Part shown: positions 1 to 6,016 of the stretch, in pieces
How positions within the stretch are numbered: the stretch's first letter is position 1
Layout: the number at the start of each line of letters is the position of its first letter
Assembly (NCBI GenBank): GCA_947087145.1
Contig: CAMUBM010000009.1
Span: 1 to 11,623, forward strand
Direction of reading: 5' to 3'
Length of the DNA stretch: 11,623 nt
Source: an uncultured Mycoplasmatota bacterium
GTDB lineage: Bacteria; Bacillota_I; Bacilli_A; RF39; UBA660
The notes under the pieces: generated by a model
Database searches by the model: none
What the model saw: the letters and a program-made list of their open reading frames with translations, nothing else
What the model was told of the DNA's origin: nothing
Translations under genes and position numbers: made by a program

Positions 1-18
1 GAGTTTAATTATCTTATC

Positions 19-94
<76 letters not shown>

Positions 95-99
95 AACAA

Positions 100-176
100 T
101 GGCGGTCCCGAAGGGATTTGAACCCTCGATCTTCTGCGTGACAGGCAGACGTGATAGACCGCTACACTACGGGACC
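100..176 (-). tRNA. tRNA-Asp (anticodon GTC)
   Basis: The minus strand shows acceptor arms GGTCCCG/CGGGACC, discriminator G, anticodon loop CTGTCAC (GTC, aspartate), a GGTTCAAATCC T-loop and encoded CCA. The length is 77 nt. It is separated by only 2 nt from the initiator tRNA upstream, so both are processed from one precursor. Confidence 0.97.
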
Positions 177-178
177 AT

Positions 179-255
<77 letters not shown>

Positions 256-271
256 ATAAATAAAAATCAAA

Positions 272-364
272 TGGCGGAGGAAAAGGGATTCGAACCCCTG
301 CGCCGCTTGCGCGACCTATCGGTTTTCAAGACCGGCCCCTTCAACCAGACTTGGGTATTCCTCC
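272..364 (-). tRNA. tRNA-Ser (anticodon TGA)
   Basis: A class II tRNA of 93 nt with acceptor arms GGAGGAA/TTCCTCC, discriminator G, encoded CCA, anticodon loop CTTGAAA (TGA, serine) and a long GC-rich variable arm. It is the first gene of the minus-strand tRNA transcript; its 5' end is only a few bases from the predicted start site. Confidence 0.96.
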
Positions 365-376
365 AGCGACAAATTG

Positions 377-406
377 ATTATAACATAGTAGTTTTTTCTA
401 TGTCAA
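377..406 (-). promoter_or_regulatory. Promoter of the minus-strand tRNA cluster
   Basis: Read on the minus strand: TTGACA (406-401), an 18-base spacer, then TATAAT (382-377). Both hexamers are full sigma-A consensus. Initiation about 7 bases further on would leave only a few leader bases before tRNA-Ser. It is back to back with the tRNA-Leu promoter in the same 145-base gap. Confidence 0.85.
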
Positions 407-447
407 CTGAAAATATTGGCTTTTTATGACAATACTAAAAAAAATGC

Positions 448-476
448 TTGATTATTTTGGTTTTTAATATTATACT
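448..476 (+). promoter_or_regulatory. Promoter of tRNA-Leu
   Basis: TTGATT (448-453), a 17-base spacer and TATACT (471-476) fit a sigma-A promoter. The predicted start is near 483, giving a pre-tRNA leader of about 27 nt. No other good promoter lies before the RelA/SpoT-like gene, so some read-through into 667-1539 is likely. Confidence 0.8.
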
Positions 477-482
477 TAAGGA

Positions 483-500
483 GTCTTATGTAATTAAGAC
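483..500 (+). other. Hairpin in the tRNA-Leu 5' leader
   Basis: GTCTTA (483-488) and TAAGAC (495-500) are perfect inverted repeats around a 6-base loop. The stem begins at the predicted +1 and ends 9 bases before the mature tRNA. It may be a leader fold in the RNase P substrate. The stem is short, so chance is possible. Confidence 0.4.
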
Positions 501-509
501 AAGTGCCAT

Positions 510-598
510 GCCCAAGTGGCGGAATAGGTAGACGCACAGGACTTAAAATCCTGCGGGTGTTAAAACCCGTGCCGGTTCAAGTCCGGCCTTGGGCACCA
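510..598 (+). tRNA. tRNA-Leu (anticodon TAA)
   Basis: A class II tRNA of 89 nt. The acceptor arms GCCCAAG/CTTGGGC pair fully, the discriminator is A, CCA is encoded, the anticodon loop CTTAAAA gives TAA (UUA/UUG codons), and the variable arm CGGGTGTTAAAACCCG forms a stem. It is the only tRNA gene on the plus strand at this end and is oriented away from the four-gene minus-strand cluster. Confidence 0.97.
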
Positions 599-612
599 AA
601 TGTGTAAGTTGT

Positions 613-635
613 AGTCCATACGTTGGGCTTTTTTT
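613..635 (+). terminator. Terminator after tRNA-Leu
   Basis: AGTCCA (613-618) pairs with TGGGCT (624-629), including one U-G pair, around a 5-base loop, followed at once by a run of T to 635. This is a short intrinsic terminator. It is weak enough that transcription could continue into the gene starting at 667. Confidence 0.6.
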
Positions 636-666
636 AATTCTTTAAAAGATAAAAAGGAGGTGTAAA

Positions 667-1539
667 ATGACTAATAAAGAACAATTGGAAACTATTTTTA
701 AAAAATATGATATTCCTTGGAATATCAGAGAATTTAAGGAGTATATCAATCCTAAGCCAAAGTCTGTTACTTCTATTTTAGGCAAGATGCAACGATTGTA
801 TGTAAAGAGTGGATGTCCTTCCGTTTTTACTTTTGAAAGTAGTGGAATTAATGATTTACTACGAATTACGATTATTGCTGATTACAAAGATGTTGTTTCT
901 TTATTAAAACGGATTAAGGAAACTTTTAAAGATGCTACTGGTCATTTTAAAATAAAAAATTCTGGCTATTGTGGTATTCATGTCCATTTTTCTTTAGAAG
1001 GTGTTCCTTGTGAAATTCAACTTGCTCCTGAAATGTTAGTGATGGCAGTAGATTATCTCCATCTTTTTTATGAAAAATGGCGTGATTTTCAAGAAGAAGA
1101 GATTTCTACTTCTTTAGAAGAACAACAAAAACTATTTTTAAATTGTGCTAGTAAAGACGAACAAGAAATTTTGTATCGACATTGGAAAGAACAAGAAGAG
1201 ATTTTTAAGGAAAAATTAAAAGAAAAAGAACAAGATTTAGAATTTCGTCAGAAAGTTTATCAGGAAGTTTATGCTTTTTTGCAATATGATCAGTATGAAG
1301 AAGAAATTGCTTTTGCATTAGAAGAAATGAATAAAGTAAAGGGGAAGAGTAGTGTATTACAAGATAGAGATTTATTGCCTCTTTTTTGTACGAATTTAGT
1401 TACAAATGGCAATTTAGATTTAGAAAAAGTTAGGGAAATTTCAGAAAAACTTTTGCCACTTTTAGAACCTAGGCAAAAAAAGTTAATTGCTTTAGTAAAA
1501 GAAAATAATATTCTTGTAACAGAAAATGTGAAGAATTAG
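667..1539 (+). CDS. RelA/SpoT-synthetase-like protein, divergent
   Basis: A 290-residue soluble protein. Residues about 30-140 carry a pattern like the (p)ppGpp-synthetase fold: KPKSVTSILGKM (30-41) resembles the basic RxKS..S...K nucleotide segment, DLLRITII (63-70) the D..G.R strand, SGYCGIHVHF (99-108) the GYRSxH segment and CEIQL (115-119) the EIQxR strand. The basic residue after EIQ is absent (EIQLAPEM), so ppGpp synthesis is doubtful. No N-terminal HD hydrolase domain or C-terminal TGS/ACT domain is present, so it is a small stand-alone form. From about 140 on it is charged, Glu/Lys/Gln-rich and probably helical or coiled. ATG 667 has AGGAGGT five bases upstream. It follows tRNA-Leu and precedes pyk. 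Families with this fold include alarmone synthetases and toxins that pyrophosphorylate nucleotides or tRNA ends; which applies, if any, cannot be read from the sequence. Confidence 0.65.
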   Translation: MTNKEQLETIFKKYDIPWNIREFKEYINPKPKSVTSILGKMQRLYVKSGCPSVFTFESSGINDLLRITIIADYKDVVSLLKRIKETFKDATGHFKIKNSGYCGIHVHFSLEGVPCEIQLAPEMLVMAVDYLHLFYEKWRDFQEEEISTSLEEQQKLFLNCASKDEQEILYRHWKEQEEIFKEKLKEKEQDLEFRQKVYQEVYAFLQYDQYEEEIAFALEEMNKVKGKSSVLQDRDLLPLFCTNLVTNGNLDLEKVREISEKLLPLLEPRQKKLIALVKENNILVTENVKN

Positions 1540-1548
1540 TAAAATGGG

Positions 1549-1578
1549 TTTACAAAAAGAATAAATTAATGGTAGAAT
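1549..1578 (+). promoter_or_regulatory. Promoter of pyk
   Basis: TTTACA (1549-1554), an 18-base spacer and TAGAAT (1573-1578) lie in the short gap before pyruvate kinase. Each hexamer differs from consensus at one position. The predicted start is near 1585, giving a leader of about 27 nt that contains the AAGGAG ribosome site (1597-1602). Confidence 0.7.
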
Positions 1579-1611
1579 GATTTTCGTTTGAAAATTAAGG
1601 AGTGAAGTAAT

Positions 1612-3018
1612 TTGAAAAAGACAAAAATAGTATGTAGTATAGGACCTTCTAGTAATGAACCAGATGTTATGGAAAAAATGGTTCTTGCTGGTATGAATGT
1701 TGCACGTATTAATTTTTCTCATGCAACGATTGAAGAAAGAGAAAAGTGTCTTGCTTCTGTAAAAGAAGTACGTAAGAGAACTGGAATGAATGTTGCTGTT
1801 TTGTATGACTCTAAAGGTCCAGAATTCCGTAGTGGAATGTTAGAAAATGGAGAAATCAACTTAGTAGAAGGAAGAAATATTCGAGTTGTTAAAGAGAATG
1901 TTTTAGGAACTGAAGAAAAAATTAGTGTAAACCATCCAAGTGCTTTGGACTCTATCAATGTAGGGAATGAAATTTTACTAGAAAACGGACTTATGAAAAT
2001 TGAGGTTATAAGCAAAGAAGAAGATGGACTTACTTGTAAAATTATTCATGGTGGAATATTGGGAAATAAGAAAAGTTTGAGTGTACCTGGTGTTTTACTT
2101 GCTATGCCTTATGTAAGTGAACAAGACCGTGAAGATATTATTTACGCTTGTGAGCATGAGGGAGATATTTTAGCTATTTCTTTTGTATCCAATAAAGAAA
2201 ATGTTTTAGAGGTTCGAGAGATTTTAAAAGAACACGGAAGAGAGGATATGCCCATTATTTGTAAAATAGAGAATGGATTAGGAGTGGATAATTTAGAAGA
2301 AATTTTAGAAGTTTCTGAGGGTATCATGGTTGCTCGTGGTGATTTAGGGACCGAGACGAAAATGGAAACGTTACCACTTGTACAAAAAGAAATGATTAAA
2401 AAATGTCGTGAGCAAGGGAAAATTTGCATTGTAGCAACAGAAATGTTAGAGTCTATGAAAAAGAATGCTCGTCCTACAAGAGCAGAAATCAGCGATGTTG
2501 CAAATGCTGTTCTTGATGGAACGGATGCTGTTATGTTATCAGGAGAGTCTACTGTTGGAAAATATCCAGTAGAAACAGTAGAGTTTATGGCGAATATTTG
2601 TGAAGAGACAGAAAAATTTGCAAATTTTAATCATTTGTTTCAATACAAAAAGGAGATTGGTATTACGCAAACCATTGCAAGTAGTGTTGTAGAGAGTGCA
2701 AATATGTTACATGCGAAAGCAATCGTTGCTGCGACTGTTAGTGGGTTTACAGCAAGAAAAATAAGTAATCTAAAACCAAGTTGTCTTGTACTTGCTGCTT
2801 GTCCAAATGAAGAGATTGAAAGGAGACTTGCTTTAAACTGGGGAGTTTATCCTATTCATGTTCCCATTTTAAATTCAGTGGATGAAGTGTTGGAAGAAAG
2901 TGTATCTTCCGCTAAAAAATTTATGTCCTTAGAGAAAAAAGATATTGTAGTAATTACGGGAGGATTTCCGACTGGAGTTACAAAAACTACAAATTTAATG
3001 AAAATTGAAGAAATCTAA
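1612..3018 (+). CDS. pyk: Pyruvate kinase
   Basis: Converts phosphoenolpyruvate and ADP to pyruvate and ATP, the last step of glycolysis, in the cytosol. Visible family features: TKIVCSIGPSS at the N-terminus, NFSH (34-37), DSKGPEFR (66-73), catalytic KIEN (218-221), ARGDLG with the metal-binding Asp244, ATEMLESM (275-282), RPTRAEISDVANAVLDGTDA (287-306) and MLSGES (308-313). Its 468 residues match the short form without the extra C-terminal PEP-utiliser domain found in some bacilli. The Glu in GPEFR is the residue associated with K+-dependent enzymes. The start is TTG, set by AAGGAG nine bases upstream and by the family N-terminus. Departures from the usual sequence are ATE for ATQ, DSK for DTK, and TETKM where most have VEIPL, so it may be a divergent paralogue. 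It has its own promoter and terminator. Confidence 0.95.
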   Translation: MKKTKIVCSIGPSSNEPDVMEKMVLAGMNVARINFSHATIEEREKCLASVKEVRKRTGMNVAVLYDSKGPEFRSGMLENGEINLVEGRNIRVVKENVLGTEEKISVNHPSALDSINVGNEILLENGLMKIEVISKEEDGLTCKIIHGGILGNKKSLSVPGVLLAMPYVSEQDREDIIYACEHEGDILAISFVSNKENVLEVREILKEHGREDMPIICKIENGLGVDNLEEILEVSEGIMVARGDLGTETKMETLPLVQKEMIKKCREQGKICIVATEMLESMKKNARPTRAEISDVANAVLDGTDAVMLSGESTVGKYPVETVEFMANICEETEKFANFNHLFQYKKEIGITQTIASSVVESANMLHAKAIVAATVSGFTARKISNLKPSCLVLAACPNEEIERRLALNWGVYPIHVPILNSVDEVLEESVSSAKKFMSLEKKDIVVITGGFPTGVTKTTNLMKIEEI

Positions 3019-3040
3019 TTTTTATGGATTTCTTTTTTTT
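3008..3040 (+). terminator. Terminator of pyk
   Basis: AAGAAATC (3008-3015) pairs perfectly with GATTTCTT (3027-3034) and runs into an uninterrupted T tract to 3040. The left arm is coding sequence and the pyk stop codon lies in the loop, so gene end and terminator are overlaid. Confidence 0.75.
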
Positions 3041-3046
3041 GTAATC

Positions 3047-3075
3047 TTGACTTTTTTTATAAATATAGTTATCAT
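3047..3075 (+). promoter_or_regulatory. Upstream promoter of greA
   Basis: TTGACT (3047-3052), a 17-base spacer and TATCAT (3070-3075). The predicted start is near 3082, giving a leader of about 94 nt that includes the terminator-like hairpin at 3116-3147. Confidence 0.7.
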
Positions 3076-3079
3076 TGTG

Positions 3080-3107
3080 TTGACTTTTTACTTACAATTT
3101 ATTTAAT
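3080..3107 (+). promoter_or_regulatory. Possible second promoter of greA
   Basis: A second TTGACT (3080-3085) is followed after 16 bases by TTTAAT (3102-3107). The start would be near 3114, directly at the foot of the leader hairpin. The -10 is weaker in an AT-rich context, so this is less certain than the upstream promoter. Confidence 0.45.
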
Positions 3108-3115
3108 TTCTGCTT

Positions 3116-3147
3116 AGAACTCGAAAGATTATTTTCGGGAGTTTTTT
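3116..3147 (+). terminator. Terminator-like hairpin in the greA leader
   Basis: AACTC (3118-3122) pairs with GAGTT (3139-3143), and GAAA (3123-3126) with TTTC (3133-3136), around a 6-base loop and a 2-base GG bulge; two further A-U/G-U pairs are possible at the base. TTTTTT (3142-3147) follows at once. It lies after the promoters and before the greA ribosome site, where it would attenuate greA rather than end an upstream gene, since pyk already has its own terminator. Confidence 0.6.
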
Positions 3148-3175
3148 GTTTGCAAAAAAGAAAGAGGTGATTGTT

Positions 3176-3634
3176 ATGACACAAATTAAAATGACGCAGA
3201 ATGGATATGAACAAGCGGAAAAAGAGTTATTAAATCTTTATGAAAAAAGACGTAAAATTATTGAAGATTTAAGGATTGCGTATGATTTTGGTGACTTACG
3301 TGAAAATTCTGAATTTGATGCAGCACGAGATGCCCAAAATATGTGTGATAAAATGATTAGAAAATTGGAAAATTTACTTCAACATGTTGTCATTGTTAAT
3401 TCTTTAGAGAAAGATTTTGTATCGCTAGGGAGTATTGTTACTATCGAATATTTAGAAGAGGGAGAAAAAGAAACGTTCCAAATTGTTAGTTCTCTAGAAA
3501 TATCTTTTTTTGATAAGAAAATATCATATGTATCCCCAATGGGAAAGGCTCTTTATGGAAAAAAGAAAAATTCTATTGTAGAGGTAGATGGTCCTGTTGG
3601 GTCTTATAAGGTAAAAATTGTTAATATACAATAA
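3176..3634 (+). CDS. greA: Transcription elongation factor GreA
   Basis: GreA enters the RNA polymerase secondary channel and stimulates cleavage of backtracked transcripts. The 152-residue product has the N-terminal antiparallel coiled coil (about 1-75) with the tip GDLRENSEF (39-47), in which Asp40 and Glu43 are the conserved acidic pair, then the FKBP-like C-terminal domain ending in VSPMGKALYGKKKNSIVEVDGP, close to the usual SPLGKALLGK...VEV. The start is ATG 3176, with GAGGTGA six bases ahead. The same frame stays open back to 3146, but that extension runs into the leader hairpin. At 152 residues it is near the usual size of about 157. Expression probably depends on read-through of the leader hairpin. 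The gene converges on the helicase gene with only 4 bases between stop codons. Confidence 0.93.
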   Translation: MTQIKMTQNGYEQAEKELLNLYEKRRKIIEDLRIAYDFGDLRENSEFDAARDAQNMCDKMIRKLENLLQHVVIVNSLEKDFVSLGSIVTIEYLEEGEKETFQIVSSLEISFFDKKISYVSPMGKALYGKKKNSIVEVDGPVGSYKVKIVNIQ

Positions 3635-3638
3635 ATAT

Positions 3639-5102
3639 TTATTTCATTTTCTTAATTTCCTTAGCAAATATGGAAGCATTGAAATAAGGGACAAGTAGGT
3701 AACAAACATTTTTGGTTCTAGTGAGTGCCACATAGAAAAGACGACGTTCTTCTTCATATAAAAAGTTTTCTTTTTCTTGTATGAGATGGGTCAAAGGAGT
3801 ATCCTTTTTTTGACAAGGAAATCCAAGTTCTGTATTTTCTAAATTAATAAGAATAACATTGTCACTTTCTAATCCTTTTGATTTGTGAACTGTTAAATAA
3901 CGAAGAGAAAAAGAGTAGTTTTCCAGTTTAAAGTATCCATTTTCTTTCCAAGTTATTTTTTCTTTGGGAATGAATTTGTAAATGTCAAAGTTGTTTCTTC
4001 CTAAAATAAGGATTTCACCTGTATTTATTTTTTTAATCGTTTTTAAAAGAACGTTATATTTGTTGTAGTATTTTCTTATTTGTAAGGGGTGTTCTAGATG
4101 TTTATTGGATTTTAAATCTTTAGGTATTTGACTTTTGTTTTTCATGACGAAATCTCCAGCGAGTTTTATGAGTTCCTGACTATTTCGATAGGTAGTTTGG
4201 ATTTTAAATATTTTTGCCTTTGGGAAGAATTCTTGGAAATTTAGGAAGATATTCAAATCACAACCTGAAAATTTATAAATCGATTGGAAATCGTCCCCAA
4301 CAACTGTTAAATTGGCATCACTATTGTTTACAATACTTTTTACAAATTCTAAGCGAAGTTTAGAAGTGTCTTGAAATTCGTCGATAATGATTTCTTTGTA
4401 ATGACAAATTGTTTTTTGTTTGCAAAGTTTGGTTGCTTTTTTAATTAAATCGTCGAAGTCTAAGTATTCTTCTACCATTTTTTCTTTTTCATAAAAGTTT
4501 AGGATGGCATAGATAAGATAAAGCAAAGGAATTTCTTTTTTTCTTTGGAACATCGTTTTAAATTCTTCTATTTTTAAATTATTAGTATTGTAAAGGTGGA
4601 TAAAAGTAGTCATCCATTTTTTTAATTCTTGGTATTCTCTTGTTTTTAGATACTCTTTGTATTTTTTCAGAGAAAGAATAGGGGTTTTCTTAATTTTTAA
4701 AAATTGTTTTTTTAAGAAAGTATTGTTCCAAAGAAATTTATTGAAAAAAGTATCTACTTTTTCTTCTAAGTAAGCATCAGGGGCAATTTGGTAATCTATG
4801 TTTTCTTTGTTGAGTATTTCTATGGCTAGTTTATGAAATGTATAAACTTGAACTTTAGGAATGTTTATTTTTTCTTTTAAACTTTTAGTAGCTTCATTTG
4901 TAAAAGAGATACATAAAATATCTTTTGGGTCCATTTGTTTTATTTCTATAAGATAACGTATTTTTCCTACTAGAGTTAGTGTTTTTCCACTTCCTGCTCC
5001 TGCTACAATCAGGGAGAATTTTTCTGCTTCTAAAATAGAGGCTTTTTGTTCGCTATCTAAAGCATATCCGTTGATGTTTTCTAATAATTTTTCTGCGTTC
5101 AT
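3639..5102 (-). CDS. Compact UvrD/Rep-like SF1 helicase
   Basis: A predicted 3'-5' superfamily 1A DNA helicase of 487 residues. Counting from the upstream in-frame ATG at 5120 (the chosen start is residue 7), the motifs are: Q-motif LDSEQ (21-25), Walker A AGAGSGKT (40-47), Ia SFTNEATKSL (72-81), Ib TFHKLA (94-99), Walker B IIIDEFQD (244-251), III VVGDDFQSIYKFSG (273-286), IV TTYRNS (309-314), V LTVHKSKGLE (409-418) and VI EEERRLFYVALTRTK (456-470). The complete motif set implies an active ATPase. Only about 95 residues separate IV from V, against more than 250 in UvrD, so subdomain 2B is missing or minimal. The start at 5102 is preferred because a consensus promoter covers the upstream ATG. 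No Shine-Dalgarno precedes either ATG. Solitary small helicases of this type are found in repair and in defence systems; no partner nuclease is adjacent. Confidence 0.9.
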   Translation of the reverse strand: MNAEKLLENINGYALDSEQKASILEAEKFSLIVAGAGSGKTLTLVGKIRYLIEIKQMDPKDILCISFTNEATKSLKEKINIPKVQVYTFHKLAIEILNKENIDYQIAPDAYLEEKVDTFFNKFLWNNTFLKKQFLKIKKTPILSLKKYKEYLKTREYQELKKWMTTFIHLYNTNNLKIEEFKTMFQRKKEIPLLYLIYAILNFYEKEKMVEEYLDFDDLIKKATKLCKQKTICHYKEIIIDEFQDTSKLRLEFVKSIVNNSDANLTVVGDDFQSIYKFSGCDLNIFLNFQEFFPKAKIFKIQTTYRNSQELIKLAGDFVMKNKSQIPKDLKSNKHLEHPLQIRKYYNKYNVLLKTIKKINTGEILILGRNNFDIYKFIPKEKITWKENGYFKLENYSFSLRYLTVHKSKGLESDNVILINLENTELGFPCQKKDTPLTHLIQEKENFLYEEERRLFYVALTRTKNVCYLLVPYFNASIFAKEIKKMK

Positions 5103-5108
5103 AGGGGC

Positions 5109-5137
5109 ATTATAGAACATGGTTTTCTACTTGTCAA
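5109..5137 (-). promoter_or_regulatory. Consensus promoter, likely leaderless start of helicase
   Basis: On the minus strand TTGACA (5137-5132), a 17-base spacer and TATAAT (5114-5109) match the sigma-A consensus at 12 of 12 positions. Six bases separate the -10 from ATG 5102-5100, placing the A of that ATG at the expected +1. There is no ribosome site upstream. Both facts point to a leaderless mRNA and argue against the ATG at 5120, which lies inside the promoter spacer. Confidence 0.8.
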
Positions 5138-5140
5138 AAG

Positions 5141-5159
5141 ACCAATTTTGTAAATTGGT
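5141..5159. promoter_or_regulatory. Inverted repeat, possible operator
   Basis: ACCAATTT and AAATTGGT form perfect 8-base arms around TGT. The element ends 3 bases upstream of the helicase -35, about -39 to -57 from the predicted start, in the divergent region between the helicase and the gene at 5271. The dyad would suit a dimeric regulator. No regulator gene lies in the window. As RNA on the plus strand it has no T tract, so it is not a terminator. Confidence 0.5.
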
Positions 5160-5243
5160 GCGTACTTTGTCCTATTTCAGCAGTCAATTTTTGAAAATAG
5201 CGTTCCAAAAAGGAAAATGGAAGTAAACCCTCGAAATTTGTTG

Positions 5244-5249
5244 TATAAT
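5244..5249 (+). promoter_or_regulatory. -10 element for the gene at 5271
   Basis: TATAAT at 5244-5249 is a full consensus -10, with no clear -35 at 16-18 bases upstream. Initiation near 5256 leaves a leader of about 15 nt holding the AGGGAGAAG ribosome site. It faces away from the helicase promoter across about 95 bases, so it may share regulation or need an activator. Confidence 0.55.
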
Positions 5250-5270
5250 CGTAAATAGGGAGAAGTTGTT

Positions 5271-5972
5271 ATGGAAAGATATGAATTAAGTTTACAAGAT
5301 ATTGATTTACATTATTTTCATTTTACATCGAAATCCAATTTAAATTCTATTGAAAAATATGGACTTATTCCTAAAATTAGTAAACATGCCAAATATCTTG
5401 AGAAGACGAAAAAGGTATTTTTTGTTGAAGGGTTAGACAATCTTTTGGTATTATTTGATTGTTGGATAAATGTTTATTTTTATATGCCAAAGATACCTTT
5501 TATCTATACTTTAGGTTCTCATTTTTTAAGACAAAGATGGTTTCCTCAAATTATAGCAGATTGTTATTTTGGAATATTAAAAAGAACTAAAATTCATAGA
5601 AAAAGAGCATTTAAAGTTTTTGAAAAATTGTTAAATGAGTCTATTTTATTGCATTTAGATTTGGAAGAAAAAATAGATTTTCGATATGACGATGTAGATG
5701 AAATAAAGACTAGAAATTATAAAAAAAGACATTTAGAATTAATGGGATATTCTCCAAATTATTCTTCTTTAGAAAATAATGTCATGGATGAATGGAATAT
5801 GCATTGTTTGCCAAATCATGTAGTATCTAAAAATAAAATTCGTTTATGTTTTATAAATAATTCTTATGAATTAAAAGATATTTTTATGTTTGCAATACAT
5901 CATACAAAACTAAATATAAAAGAGATTTGTCCAGCGCTTTATGGTTATTTATTATTTAAAAAATATTTTTAA
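5271..5972 (+). CDS. Unknown protein with ART-like N-terminal motif
   Basis: A 233-residue protein of no certain family. The N-terminus has YFHFTSKSNLNSIEKYGLIP (15-34): an aromatic-His-x-Thr-Ser segment, then S-I-x(3)-G-L-I-P, followed by KVFFVEGLDNLL (48-59). This arrangement resembles the opening of ADP-ribosyltransferase-fold proteins such as Tpt1/KptA-like and toxin-type ARTs, where the His binds NAD. Near the C-terminus, MDEWNMHCLP (172-181) could hold an acidic catalytic residue, but that is guesswork. The middle (about 60-130) is aromatic and Lys/Arg-rich; no signal peptide or convincing membrane segment is seen. ATG 5271 follows AGGGAGAAG by about 5 bases. It is very AT-rich, like its downstream neighbour, 44 bases away without a terminator, so the two are probably co-transcribed. 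It is divergent from the helicase. Confidence 0.6.
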   Translation: MERYELSLQDIDLHYFHFTSKSNLNSIEKYGLIPKISKHAKYLEKTKKVFFVEGLDNLLVLFDCWINVYFYMPKIPFIYTLGSHFLRQRWFPQIIADCYFGILKRTKIHRKRAFKVFEKLLNESILLHLDLEEKIDFRYDDVDEIKTRNYKKRHLELMGYSPNYSSLENNVMDEWNMHCLPNHVVSKNKIRLCFINNSYELKDIFMFAIHHTKLNIKEICPALYGYLLFKKYF

Positions 5973-6016
5973 TAATATTAAATTAGTGAAATAATTGAAG
6001 AGTAGGTGAAGGAAAT

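Noticed and set aside
1719..2429. Antisense open frames within pyk
   Set aside because: No ribosome sites, no recognisable domains, and composition that mirrors the pyk codons; they are shadows of the real gene.
3146..3175. N-terminal extension of GreA from TTG 3146
   Set aside because: It falls in the T tract of the leader hairpin and lacks a ribosome site; ATG 3176 has GAGGTGA and the usual GreA N-terminus.
3629..3648. AT palindrome (AAATAAATATTTATTT) between greA and the helicase as a bidirectional terminator
   Set aside because: It has only A-T pairs and no T tract after it on either strand; termination cannot be supported, although the convergent genes need some end signal.
5103..5120. 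Upstream ATG at 5120 as the helicase start
   Set aside because: It lies within the 17-base spacer of a 12/12 consensus promoter, has no ribosome site, and adds six residues with no family support.
5203..5215. TTCC-AAAAA-GGAA and nearby short dyads in the divergent region as operators
   Set aside because: Four-base arms in AT-rich DNA are expected by chance; only the 8+8 repeat at 5141-5159 was kept.
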